A stretch of 64,000 nt of DNA from assembly GCF_026625705.1 (NCBI RefSeq), contig NZ_CP113059.1, positions 2,046,001-2,110,000 on the forward strand. The letters are read 5' to 3'. Of the stretch, positions 29,701-37,185 are shown one piece after another. Below the pieces are notes generated by a model that was not told where the DNA came from, did not search any database, and saw nothing but the letters and a program-made list of their open reading frames with translations. The stretch's first letter is position 1; every line of letters begins with the position of its first letter. This DNA comes from Pedobacter sp. SL55. GTDB lineage: Bacteria > Bacteroidota > Bacteroidia > Sphingobacteriales > Sphingobacteriaceae. Made by a program: the position numbers and the translations under genes.

Positions 29701-29887
29701 TTCGGGTGCTACCGGAAGCATTCCAACGTATAGCAATAGCGAGTTAGAGTACTACGTAACTTGGTATGACAATACGGTATTTACCAATGTGGCTATCAGT
29801 GCTGCAGGCGTACTTACCTATCAGGTAATTAGCGGTGCAACACCTACGTCAAAAACATTTATGAACATTGTGTTTGTAGTAAAGTAA
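26774..29887 (+). CDS. Collagen-like stalk plus YadA-type head surface fibre protein
   Basis: 1,037 residues. Signal peptide MKNYIKIIASILFSVAGLQT...VNAQ; N-terminal module almost identical to that of the 12997 protein; an uninterrupted Gly-X-Y stalk of about 50 triplets (about 112-268) built of five 27-residue units (GATGAQGPQGIQGLTGATGA then QGEVGPM); the shared TGTFVATVDNGLEFS segment; then YadA-like head repeats (NSVAFGTGNTASGLGSVALG, ... AFGENNFSTEG ... TFGQYNTNSG; about 405-530) and N-phi-phi-phi-G repeats (NVALGYRAAG, NTAIGHNAMG, NVFLGKNVA, NTFLGSNSG). The C-terminal about 110 residues (VFWSPSV ... LEYYVTWYDNT ... FMNIVFVVK) match the 14566 protein. It looks like a fusion of the 12997 and 14566 architectures. 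Likely a trimeric adhesin. Confidence 0.8.
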   Translation: MKNYIKIIASILFSVAGLQTVNAQVKIGDNPTTINKAAILELEHNSKGLLFPRVNLTNTTTWGLAAGSVPMAGMVVYNIKTTAAGFTGTATYPALLPDGTGLYYWDGTGWVGAKGIKGDTGAQGATGAQGPQGIQGLTGATGAQGEVGPMGATGAQGPQGIQGLTGATGAQGDVGPMGATGAQGPQGIQGLTGATGAQGEVGPMGATGAQGPQGIQGLTGATGAQGEVGPMGATGAQGPQGIQGLTGATGAQGEVGPMGATGATGATGTFVATVDNGLEFSDPAKTNIQLGGILTRPVTTITTNTTAGSNTLAIAGLQLGVTTGATPDKILVSDPTTGVLKQIDQSALAVEPWFNQANAGQKATSNTDNIYQTGSVAIGKNAVQTGAALDVEGAVRGGSTQGTGVVSGTVGANSVAFGTGNTASGLGSVALGGEHVASGDYATSLGWKNEASGFASSAFGENNFSTEGFAMTWGQYNTSSAPHSTTFGQYNTNSGYRATIFGENNTGSSGHQLVFGRYNAITGGNILNWIGSDPLLQVGNGSNGSRSNALTILKDGKIGTGPAIAPTESFDVGSGGVRIRDINGYSSTDATDKIVVADADGVLKTKNSSSLNDNDWHITGNTGTNPSNHFLGTTDVNSLRFRVNNLPAGHIGLDNYSGAEDANVALGYRAAGDVLQKITSTGSYRKNTAIGHNAMGDGTGIAVENVALGFRAAAPLGNGSNRNVFIGGATATSMTNSVNNVIVGQSAAFTASQGGRDNVFLGKNVAANPATLGNYNTFLGSNSGFNATGSGNILIGYQTGSSHTGDNRLMIDVSGTNTPLLDGNFATRVLTINNTLKVADLATGAAATTGNRPVVAGADGQLMIGTAPASITTNNGVTKNTTTSEIELGGALNRATEINTTAAHTLAITGLQNGAFKDKVVVLDQNNKLKTVSAAAPKVFWSPSVNIITDDTDPAFGTLDLYTIYQSQFASPMVSSSGATGSIPTYSNSELEYYVTWYDNTVFTNVAISAAGVLTYQVISGATPTSKTFMNIVFVVK
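27143..27547 (+). repeat. Five tandem 81-bp collagen-coding repeats
   Basis: Unit starts at 27143, 27224, 27305, 27386 and 27467 are exactly 81 nt apart; each codes 27 residues of Gly-X-Y. Units differ mostly at synonymous third positions and one E/D change. A partial sixth unit begins at 27548. Confidence 0.95.
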
Positions 29888-30225
29888 TGTGAATTACAGC
29901 TGTTTTTGGAGGCACCAAATTTAGCAATTGATTTTTGAATGGGGAATTGATGATATGAGGATTGTATTGCTCTAACTGGGAAAATTCAACAACAACAATT
30001 AACCGCTGCTGGCCAAAGCTCAGTTAAAAGTGCTCTCTATCAATAGGTTTAGCACGGTTTTTAATTGTAGGCACAAATTTTGGATTAGGCTTGCATGGGT
30101 GTAGGTGTAAATTTTGATGATGCCATTTTTGTTTTGACCACAATTTTTGCACCACCACGAATACTTTGCTTGATGATTGATGCACCAGGTAGTATGCAAT
30201 AAATAAGAATGAACTGATTAAGAAT
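29888..30225. promoter_or_regulatory. 338-nt upstream region with motifs shared with the 12997 promoter region
   Basis: No gene seen. CTCTAACTGGGAAAAT (29970-29985) and GGCACAAATTTTGG (30070-30083) match motifs upstream of 12997 with the same 103-nt offset. Between them, a GCCAA...AAAAGTG segment is also similar in the two regions. Confidence 0.5.
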
Positions 30226-32583
30226 ATGATGAAAAAAATACTTGTACTGGCTTTATTTTTAACCTGTTTCCAACTGATGGTTAAGGCACAATCGCCAACC
30301 TATATTAATACCACATTTAACATTAATGCTGGTGTTCCGGTAACTTGGTACGGCGATGTAACCTTTGGTCCAGATGCCGTTGTTTACATTGAGGATGGCG
30401 CAATGGCAATTTTCTACGGGAAAAACATGACCATAGACCCTTCAGCCCGTTTTATCTCGCTGCCTAGTAACGGTCAAACGGGTACAGGTGTATTTATCTT
30501 TAGAGCAAATAATCCGCTATATGCAGGTTATCCTTTACAGCAAAATCTAAACGGGGGCTATACTTCAGGTATCGATCCTTCTTTGCCTAATATCGAAATT
30601 GATAATAGCGATGGTGTATCTCTTTTGGGCAATACCCGTGTTACCAATACAGTTAAGTTTACCGCTGGACATTTATTCTTAAATAACTTTAATTTAGTTT
30701 TAGATAATGATGCCCTATTTAATGGTTATGATGTAACCAAGCATGTGGTAACCAATGGTACTGGTGTGGTGGTAAAAGAAAACCTTGCCAATAGTGCTTC
30801 GTTTTTGTTTCCGGTAAGTATTGCTGGCTTAGACTATACACCTGTTACCGTAAGTAACCAAGCGGTAGCTAGAAACATTAATGTACAGGTTAAAGACTAT
30901 ACCACAAGCGCAGCCACTGAGACCACCTTTGCCACCAAAGGTATGGACAGAACTTGGCAAATTAGCAGTAATATTGCTGGAGCGGCCAATGTTACCTTGC
31001 AGCACAACGCTGCTACAAATACTAATGGTGCTGGCACCAACCAAAGTGCCTTTAACAATACTTTGGCTTTTGTTAGTCAGCAGCTTTCGCCTGGGGTGTG
31101 GAGCAGCAATTGCAATGGTACAGATGGTGGTTCGCCAATTAGTATAAACGTGGGCGCTAATATGGTACTGCCAAGCACTGTAGATGCCACTGCTTTTTTT
31201 ACTAAACAAACCGTTAGCTGCACAGATTTAATGGTTGCTAAAACCGTAAATAATGCAGCGCCAATAGTGGGTTCAAATGTAGTGTTTACCATTACCGCTA
31301 CCAATTTAGGCGTAGCTGATGCCACCGGAGTTAAAGTAGACGACCTGTTGCCTAGTGGCTATACCTTTGCAAGTTCTACAGTAACAACTGGTAGCTATAA
31401 CGCGGCTACAGGTGTATGGACTATCGGTAACTTAGCCCGTAATGCTACAGCAACCTTAACAGTTACGGCTACAATTAATGCTTCGGGTAATTATGCCAAT
31501 ACAGCTGTAGTTAGTGGTAATGAAACAGACCCTAACTTAACCAATAATACGGCCACGGTAACACCTATACCAGGGGTGTTACAAGCCAATTTAGGGGTGT
31601 TAAAAACAGTTAGTAATGCCAGCCCAACCATTGGCGATAATGTTACTTTTACCGTTGTGGTAAATAATGCTGGGCCAAACAATGCAACTGGTGTAACAGT
31701 AAATGATCAGCTTTTAGCTGGCTACACCTTTGTAAATGCCACTACTACTGTAGGAGCATACAACAGTACCACAGGTGTTTGGACCATAGGAGCCTTAAAC
31801 AACGGTGCAAGTGCAACACTAACCATTACCGGAAGGGTAAATGCCACCGGGCCTTATGGCAATACGGCAACGGTATCTGGTGCAGAACTAGATCCAGTAC
31901 CGGGCAATAACAGTTCTACAGTTACACCTGTGCCAAATGCAGCCATGGTTGATTTAAGTGTCCTAAAAACGTCAGCTTTTGTGGCTACGGCCATTGGCGA
32001 AGCTTTTGAATACACTATTCAAGTGAAAAACATAGGTGCCTACTTGGCTACTGGAGTGGTAATGACAGACATTTTGCCAGCTAACCTTAACTATATTTCT
32101 GCTAGCACCAGTTATGGTACTGCTTCGTACAGCGCTGCTTCAAAAACAGTATCATGGAATATTGGTAGCTTAGCTGTTGGCGCAACCATTGAGCTTACTT
32201 TAAGGGTAAATACCAATGTAGCAGGAATAATAAGGAACACCGCTACGGTGAGCAGTACAGAAACTGATGTAAATTTAACCAACAACACCTCAACACATTC
32301 GAAACAGATTTTGGGGCTACAGATACCAAACGTAATTACACCAGATGGTGATGGTAAAAATGATACCTTCAAAATTCCAGGTTTGGCCGCTTATCCAGAT
32401 AATAACCTAATTATCTATAATAGATGGGGTAACGAAGTTTGGAAGAGCAATGGCAGGTCTTATCAAAACGAATGGACTGGTAATGGATTAAACGGCGGTA
32501 CCTATTACTATGTGCTAAAATTGAAAGACGAAACAGGTAATTGGCAAGTATTTAAAGGCTGGGTTACTTTGCTAAAAGATTAG
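30226..32583 (+). CDS. Secreted DUF11-repeat protein with T9SS type B sorting domain
   Basis: 785 residues. Signal peptide (MMKKILVLALFLTCFQLMVK...AQ), an N-terminal region of about 300 residues with beta-helix character, then three DUF11 repeats opening with DLMVAKTVNNAAPIVGSNV (about 330), NLGVLKTVSNASPTIGDNV (about 455) and DLSVLKTSAFVATAIGE (about 575), each with the NTATV-x-G/S-x-E...D-x-N-x-x-NN ending. The last about 90 residues are a gliding-motility-associated (CHU_C, T9SS type B) domain: IPNVITPDGDGKNDTFKIPG, IIYNRWGNEVW, NGLNGGTYYYVLKLKD, FKGWVTLLKD. The domain directs export through the type IX secretion system and surface attachment in this phylum. Its C-terminus is nearly identical to that of the giant protein ending at 45446. 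Likely an extracellular adhesin or matrix protein. Confidence 0.9.
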   Translation: MMKKILVLALFLTCFQLMVKAQSPTYINTTFNINAGVPVTWYGDVTFGPDAVVYIEDGAMAIFYGKNMTIDPSARFISLPSNGQTGTGVFIFRANNPLYAGYPLQQNLNGGYTSGIDPSLPNIEIDNSDGVSLLGNTRVTNTVKFTAGHLFLNNFNLVLDNDALFNGYDVTKHVVTNGTGVVVKENLANSASFLFPVSIAGLDYTPVTVSNQAVARNINVQVKDYTTSAATETTFATKGMDRTWQISSNIAGAANVTLQHNAATNTNGAGTNQSAFNNTLAFVSQQLSPGVWSSNCNGTDGGSPISINVGANMVLPSTVDATAFFTKQTVSCTDLMVAKTVNNAAPIVGSNVVFTITATNLGVADATGVKVDDLLPSGYTFASSTVTTGSYNAATGVWTIGNLARNATATLTVTATINASGNYANTAVVSGNETDPNLTNNTATVTPIPGVLQANLGVLKTVSNASPTIGDNVTFTVVVNNAGPNNATGVTVNDQLLAGYTFVNATTTVGAYNSTTGVWTIGALNNGASATLTITGRVNATGPYGNTATVSGAELDPVPGNNSSTVTPVPNAAMVDLSVLKTSAFVATAIGEAFEYTIQVKNIGAYLATGVVMTDILPANLNYISASTSYGTASYSAASKTVSWNIGSLAVGATIELTLRVNTNVAGIIRNTATVSSTETDVNLTNNTSTHSKQILGLQIPNVITPDGDGKNDTFKIPGLAAYPDNNLIIYNRWGNEVWKSNGRSYQNEWTGNGLNGGTYYYVLKLKDETGNWQVFKGWVTLLKD

Positions 32584-32604
32584 TGTTTTTTTTAACTAGA
32601 AGAG

Positions 32605-32636
32605 AAAGGCTATCCATTTTTTGGGTAGCCTTTTTT
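32605..32636 (+). terminator. Terminator after the DUF11/T9SS-B gene
   Basis: AAAGGCTATCC and GGGTAGCCTTT pair around a short T-rich loop, followed by six T, about 20 nt after the stop. Confidence 0.88.
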
Positions 32637-32642
32637 ATGTGT

Positions 32643-32660
32643 TCCGCCAGTTGGAGTTTG
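32643..32660 (+). repeat. 18-bp direct repeat, copy 1
   Basis: TCCGCCAGTTGGAGTTTG, repeated exactly at 33083-33100 in the same orientation; the two copies bracket the palindromic-ended elements. Confidence 0.9.
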
Positions 32661-32702
32661 TAATTGAGGGTATTCGAAGCCTGGTGTGCGAGTGGTTTTA
32701 TT

Positions 32703-32872
32703 GAGGCTGTCTCAAAATTCGCTCGTCATCTCGAACGTTAGAGAGAGATCTGCTTCAGAAATGCTTCTGAAAGAGATTTAACTTCGTTGATTTTCAATTT
32801 ACTTCGTAGACCTTTGGTTCTCCTCCTTTGATCGTCGAAATGACGGAATTATTTTACTTTTGAGACAGCCTC
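32703..32872. repeat. Palindromic-ended repeat element (MITE/REP-like), copy 1
   Basis: About 170 bp bounded by the 15-bp inverted repeat GAGGCTGTCTCAAAA / TTTTGAGACAGCCTC. Inside is a second inverted pair (CGTCATCTCGAACG near the left end, CGTCGAAATGACG near the right) and a central CAGAA-ATGC-TTCTG hairpin. No coding frame. Structure fits a non-autonomous mobile or REP-type element; origin from an insertion sequence is inference. Confidence 0.85.
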
Positions 32873-32892
32873 TGATAGAAGTTTAAAAGAGA

Positions 32893-33024
32893 GGAGGCTG
32901 TCTCAAAAGTCACTCGTCATCTCGAACGCTAGAGAGAGATCTGCCTCAGAAGTGATTCTGAAAGAGATTTCTCCTCCTTTGATCGTCGAAATGACGGCAT
33001 TTTTTTACTTTTGAGACAGCCTCC
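32893..33024. repeat. Palindromic-ended repeat element, copy 2 (shorter)
   Basis: Same orientation and ends as copy 1 but about 40 bp shorter, lacking the segment between GAAAGAGATTT and CTCCTCCTTTGATCG. The terminal inverted repeat extends to GGAGGCTGTCTCAAAA / TTTTGAGACAGCCTCC. Separated from copy 1 by 20 bp. Confidence 0.85.
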
Positions 33025-33082
33025 TTTAATAGATTGTTTCTAATCCGTTGGCTAAGGCCAAACGGGAATGAAAATATGGTTG

Positions 33083-33100
33083 TCCGCCAGTTGGAGTTTG
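33083..33100 (+). repeat. 18-bp direct repeat, copy 2
   Basis: Exact second copy of TCCGCCAGTTGGAGTTTG, 422 bp after the end of the first. Confidence 0.9.
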
Positions 33101-33166
33101 CAAATCCCTACCGGCTAAGTAATCAATATAGAGCTCCTAAAATTGCGTTAGTTTAGCATCCGTCAG

Positions 33167-33907
33167 TTAAACCACAATTAGGCTCATCACTATATCTCTC
33201 ATCGTTGGAGACACTGGTATTTCTTGGTTGTTAACAAGCACCACTTTAAGGCCACCGTGTTTATCTATTTTGGTAATATGGTTTGTGTTAATAATATAAG
33301 ACTTATGAACCCTAATAAATTGAGGATGTTTTTCAAGTATTTTTTCAAAGTGCGAAAGGTTTTTACTTACCGTAATTTCTTCTTGCTGCGTATTTACAAT
33401 GGCAACATAGCTGCCATCTCCCTTAATAAAGCTGATTTCTTTAAAAAGTATACTGCCATATCCATTTCTATTAGGGAAAAACATTCGTTCTTGCTGTGTT
33501 TTTAAAAAATCTGCAATGGAGTTTTCAGCTGCTTTTCCACTGCGTTCGCTTACCCTACTCAATGTTTTAGTTAACTCATCGGGATCAACAGGCTTTAATA
33601 AGTAATTGATAGCATTGTATTTAAAAGCTTGTAGCGCATACTCATCATAAGCAGTAACCATTACAATTTGGGTATTGGGCATATCGTCAAGTTTTTCCAA
33701 TACATCAAAGCCTGTTTTTTCGCCCAAATTAATATCTAAAAAAATAAGATCTGGCGTATTTTTGGTTAAATAATTCACAGCATCTTCGTAACTGTTAGCT
33801 GCTCCAACTACTTCCGCAGTTTCGTTGCAGTAATAATCAAGTAAAAATTCTAGAGAGTTAATGGCTCTTTCTTCGTCATCGATAAGGTAACAAGTTAATT
33901 TTTTCAT
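33167..33907 (-). CDS. LytTR-family response regulator
   Basis: 246 residues, cytoplasmic DNA-binding response regulator. Receiver domain at about 4-125 with acidic pocket D10/D11, phospho-acceptor Asp58 (LIFLDINLG), TAYDEYALQAF and conserved Lys in YLLKPVDPDEL. LytTR DNA-binding domain at about 148-245 (FKEISFIKGDGSYVAI, FIRVHKSYIINTNHI, EIPVSPTMRD). Its start overlaps the end of the kinase gene by 4 nt (ATGA), so the pair is translationally coupled. The LytTR/LytS type pair lies, on the opposite strand, in the middle of the adhesin locus, making those genes plausible targets; this is inferred from position only. Confidence 0.95.
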   Translation of the reverse strand: MKKLTCYLIDDEERAINSLEFLLDYYCNETAEVVGAANSYEDAVNYLTKNTPDLIFLDINLGEKTGFDVLEKLDDMPNTQIVMVTAYDEYALQAFKYNAINYLLKPVDPDELTKTLSRVSERSGKAAENSIADFLKTQQERMFFPNRNGYGSILFKEISFIKGDGSYVAIVNTQQEEITVSKNLSHFEKILEKHPQFIRVHKSYIINTNHITKIDKHGGLKVVLVNNQEIPVSPTMRDIVMSLIVV

Positions 33908-36717
33908 ATAGGTAGGTGTATAGTTAGTAGGGTTATAATGCCTTTGGGTTTATTGGCATAAAATGCAATGGTGTTGTTGTGGTGGTTATTCTTTTGGTTT
34001 ATAAAATTTAAACGCTCTTTGATCATGTAAAGTGCGTGACCTTCTTTTAGTTCAGCTAAATCAGCCAATTTTCCATTTCCATTATCAGAAATTGTTATTT
34101 TTAATACGTTTTCCTTTTTAAATAAAATTGAAATATGTTTATCAACAGTTTTGCCTTTAAAGCCGTGTTCTATAGCATTTTCTACAATGGGCTGCAATAG
34201 CATTGGCGGCAACTTCATTACTTTTGTGTCTTCATCGGCAATAATTTCAAATGTAAATTTATCGCTATACCTCTTCTGTTGTATAAATAAATATTTCTCC
34301 AGAAATAATTTTTCATCATTAACTGTGATATGTGCTTTTTGGTTAAATTCTAAAATATTTCTGTGTAATGAAGCAATACGTTGGAGGTAAATTATGCCGT
34401 TGTGTGTATCTTTTTGTATGATATAATCTTGCAGCGCATTTAAGGCATTGTATAAAAAATGAGGGTTAAGCTGGTTTAAAAATGCCTTGTTTTCTATATC
34501 CGCTATTCTATTTTCGAGCTTTATTTTTTGTAAGGTATTTTTTTGAAAATGATTGACAACCAGCCAAGTAGTATAAGCTATTGCAGCAATAAATATAAGC
34601 AGTACCAGCATAAAGAACCAAGTGGTTTGCCAAAATTTAGGCTTAATAATAATTTGATAAACCATGGTTTGGTTTAAGTTTACATTGGCTAACCTTACGT
34701 TGATCTTTAATAAATAACTACCAGGAGAGAGGTGAGTTAGTACAAAATTATTTCCTGTAAAGCTAATCCAGCCATCGGGATCATTCTGCTTTTCGAAAGA
34801 GTAGCTCTTTTGGTAATTGTTATGCTGCGGGTTAAGGAATTGAACAGTAAAAAGTAGTTCTTTGGTTTTATTGTCTGGCAATATGGTTTTTTCTGTAGGA
34901 TAAAATAAGGTAGTATCTTTTAACGTGATGGCGGCTAAGTTAAAATCTGCGTTGTTTTTAAGTGGGGCTAACTTTGCCTTTGGAAATTGGATGTATCCCA
35001 CATCGGTAAGTAAATGCACTTTGCTACGGCTAACATCAAAATCGAGGAGGTTAAGACGTAATAAAAATGATTTAGTGCTAAAAACGGTTGCAATGTCTGT
35101 ACCCTTTTTAGTATCCAAATAGGCCAACTCGCTATCATTGATAAAATAGGCTGACTGGCCAGACATGACAACTTTTTTAAATATTCCTTTACTGATTTGC
35201 TTTGTCTTGCCAAAAGAAAAATCGGTAGCAAAAACACCTTTAGAAGTGCAAAATAATATGAGCTGGTTGTTTTGTACGTAAATGTCTTTAATAGTTCCAA
35301 TTTGAGGAAGCATTATTCGCTCAGTTATAGTTTGCAACCGCTTGTCGTAAACATATAAGCTATCATCAGAGGTGCTAAACAATACCTTGTCTTGGTAATA
35401 ATCGCCTTTACGGATACCTCTAATATTGTTATATTTTTCACTTTTAAGATGCTCAGTTTTTGTTTTAAAGTCAGCGCTGTAAAAGGCAACGGAGTTAGAG
35501 AAATACAAACGGCCATCGTTAGAAATATCTTTTGTTAAGGCCTTGTGAGGTGGGTTAATAAATGCAGAAAGTGATTTGATAGAATTTAGCGTAAACGGAA
35601 CATCAGTTTTATGATAGCTATTAGTGGTGTTTTTGGCCACATTAAGTAAGAAAAAACGGTCTTCGCTAGGGTTATTGATAACCACTACATCATCGGTAGG
35701 TGCCTTAATAAAGTAGGGGCCAGTAGTGAGCGCTGTCAAGGGGCTAAGGTTCACATCCAGGTAAGATTGCCCAATTACGTTTAACCCTTTGCCTTGTAAT
35801 GTGTACCAAATATTGCCAATTTTATCTTTCGCTACCGATATGCCATAACCTTTTTCGCTGATCAGTTCTAGTTTGGCTGTCTTTGGGTTGTTTAAATAGT
35901 TTTTGGCCAGATAAATGCCTCCTTCTCTACCAAATACAGCAAGGTATAAATCTGTGCCGCTAATCTCTAAATCAACAATAAACTTGTCTGCTCCGGGTAT
36001 GAACTGATCTATACTTAACAGGCGATACACACGATCTTTGCTTTTAAACAAAATTTCGCTATCAAGAATAACCGTGCCGTACTTACTAATTCGGGTAGTG
36101 TTTTTTAACCACCATTTTTTTGTAGGAAAGTATTTTTGTTGTATCAAATCCCAGTTAACCTCTTCATATAAACTCTTGTTGAAATGATAATCTTGGTTGT
36201 TTGCAAATAAATAGGTTTTATAATCGATGTTTTTTAATGATTTAACCGTTGTTTGTTCTTTATGTAAAGACACAATCTGCAAAGTGTTTAAAAAATTAAG
36301 CGTATCTGCTTTTTGGTAAGCATACATAAAGGCCCCAATTACTTTTTGTTTAGTGTTGCTTGGATTGATGTTGGTGGTTTTATTGGTTAGCGTATTTATT
36401 TTGGTAATTTTAGAGTTAAAAGCTAAAGCCCAGATGTTGTTTTCTTTGGGCTGATAAAATAGGTTAACTACATCTTCATCTGCCAGTCCGTTTTGTGTGT
36501 TAAAGGTTTTAAAGTTTGTACCATTGTATTTTACCAATCCTTTATCGGTACCTAACCAAACATTGCCGTTTTTATCGCAATGTATTTTGTAAATGTTGTT
36601 ACTGGGCAGATTAGTGTTTGTGGTATTGAAACGATACGATAGCCGCTGTGTTTGTCCATAAGCAAAACCCCTAATTAAAATCAGGTTCAACAGTACAAAA
36701 ATGTAAATCCTTTTCAT
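33904..36717 (-). CDS. Propeller sensor histidine kinase of the LytS/YehU (His_kinase) type
   Basis: 937 residues. Signal peptide (MKRIYIFVLLNLILIRGFAYGQ), then a periplasmic beta-propeller of Reg_prop-like repeats (NIYKIHCDKNGNVWLGTDKG, GISVAKDKIGNIWYTLQGKG), a Y_Y_Y-type beta domain (about 610-685, SPGSYLLKINVRLANV), a single TM helix (about 693-720), and a His_kinase domain with LNPHFLYNALNAL (phospho-acceptor His753) and a HATPase with PPMLLQPIVENAIEHGF and ISDNGNG. This layout is that of Bacteroidota sensors often linked to polysaccharide or surface functions. Pairs with the overlapping LytTR regulator. The propeller repeats look degenerate; ligand unknown. Confidence 0.92.
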   Translation of the reverse strand: MKRIYIFVLLNLILIRGFAYGQTQRLSYRFNTTNTNLPSNNIYKIHCDKNGNVWLGTDKGLVKYNGTNFKTFNTQNGLADEDVVNLFYQPKENNIWALAFNSKITKINTLTNKTTNINPSNTKQKVIGAFMYAYQKADTLNFLNTLQIVSLHKEQTTVKSLKNIDYKTYLFANNQDYHFNKSLYEEVNWDLIQQKYFPTKKWWLKNTTRISKYGTVILDSEILFKSKDRVYRLLSIDQFIPGADKFIVDLEISGTDLYLAVFGREGGIYLAKNYLNNPKTAKLELISEKGYGISVAKDKIGNIWYTLQGKGLNVIGQSYLDVNLSPLTALTTGPYFIKAPTDDVVVINNPSEDRFFLLNVAKNTTNSYHKTDVPFTLNSIKSLSAFINPPHKALTKDISNDGRLYFSNSVAFYSADFKTKTEHLKSEKYNNIRGIRKGDYYQDKVLFSTSDDSLYVYDKRLQTITERIMLPQIGTIKDIYVQNNQLILFCTSKGVFATDFSFGKTKQISKGIFKKVVMSGQSAYFINDSELAYLDTKKGTDIATVFSTKSFLLRLNLLDFDVSRSKVHLLTDVGYIQFPKAKLAPLKNNADFNLAAITLKDTTLFYPTEKTILPDNKTKELLFTVQFLNPQHNNYQKSYSFEKQNDPDGWISFTGNNFVLTHLSPGSYLLKINVRLANVNLNQTMVYQIIIKPKFWQTTWFFMLVLLIFIAAIAYTTWLVVNHFQKNTLQKIKLENRIADIENKAFLNQLNPHFLYNALNALQDYIIQKDTHNGIIYLQRIASLHRNILEFNQKAHITVNDEKLFLEKYLFIQQKRYSDKFTFEIIADEDTKVMKLPPMLLQPIVENAIEHGFKGKTVDKHISILFKKENVLKITISDNGNGKLADLAELKEGHALYMIKERLNFINQKNNHHNNTIAFYANKPKGIITLLTIHLPI

Positions 36718-37185
36718 CAGTTTAAATCTGGCCTATTGTATTTTTTTGGTAGCGGCTATTGGTTTCACTCCCTATTGTCTTTTTATCAATAAGCTTACCA
36801 AAGTTTTCTTTAGCACTAGTTGGTCATCCAATTGCTAATTCAAAGCAAGTAAAACAAATGTATGCAAAGCAATTAAGATACTAAAGGCGAATAATTTACC
36901 TGCTTGTTGTTAACATTTAACCTATTTCTTTGAGCAGTTTGTTGCCCATTGGGGGTAAAAAATACCAGTAAAGTGCCCTACTGCTTTATGGATCACACTC
37001 CTATAAGTTTTAAAAATTAAGATTTCACAAAGTCAAAATAGGGTTTCGTAAACTGAAGTGATCGGTTTGGTTATCTCGCAAAAGCCTAGAGCAATTTTTG
37101 CCATTAACGAATAGTATATGCTCATCAGAAGAAATAACAAACGATGAGCATGACGTACTAATTCGAGGATAATAAAAATCAAGAT
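36718..37185. promoter_or_regulatory. 468-nt divergent regulatory region between kinase and giant adhesin
   Basis: No gene seen. TTGCCCATTGGGGGTAAAAA at 36942-36961 resembles the TTGCTC-AA-TGGG motif found upstream of the genes at 12997, 26774 and 30226. Probably contains both divergent promoters. Confidence 0.45.

Noticed and set aside
33167-36717. Reading the kinase/regulator pair as a one-component hybrid
   Set aside because: The two frames overlap by an ATGA start/stop pair and carry separate complete domains, typical of a two-gene system.
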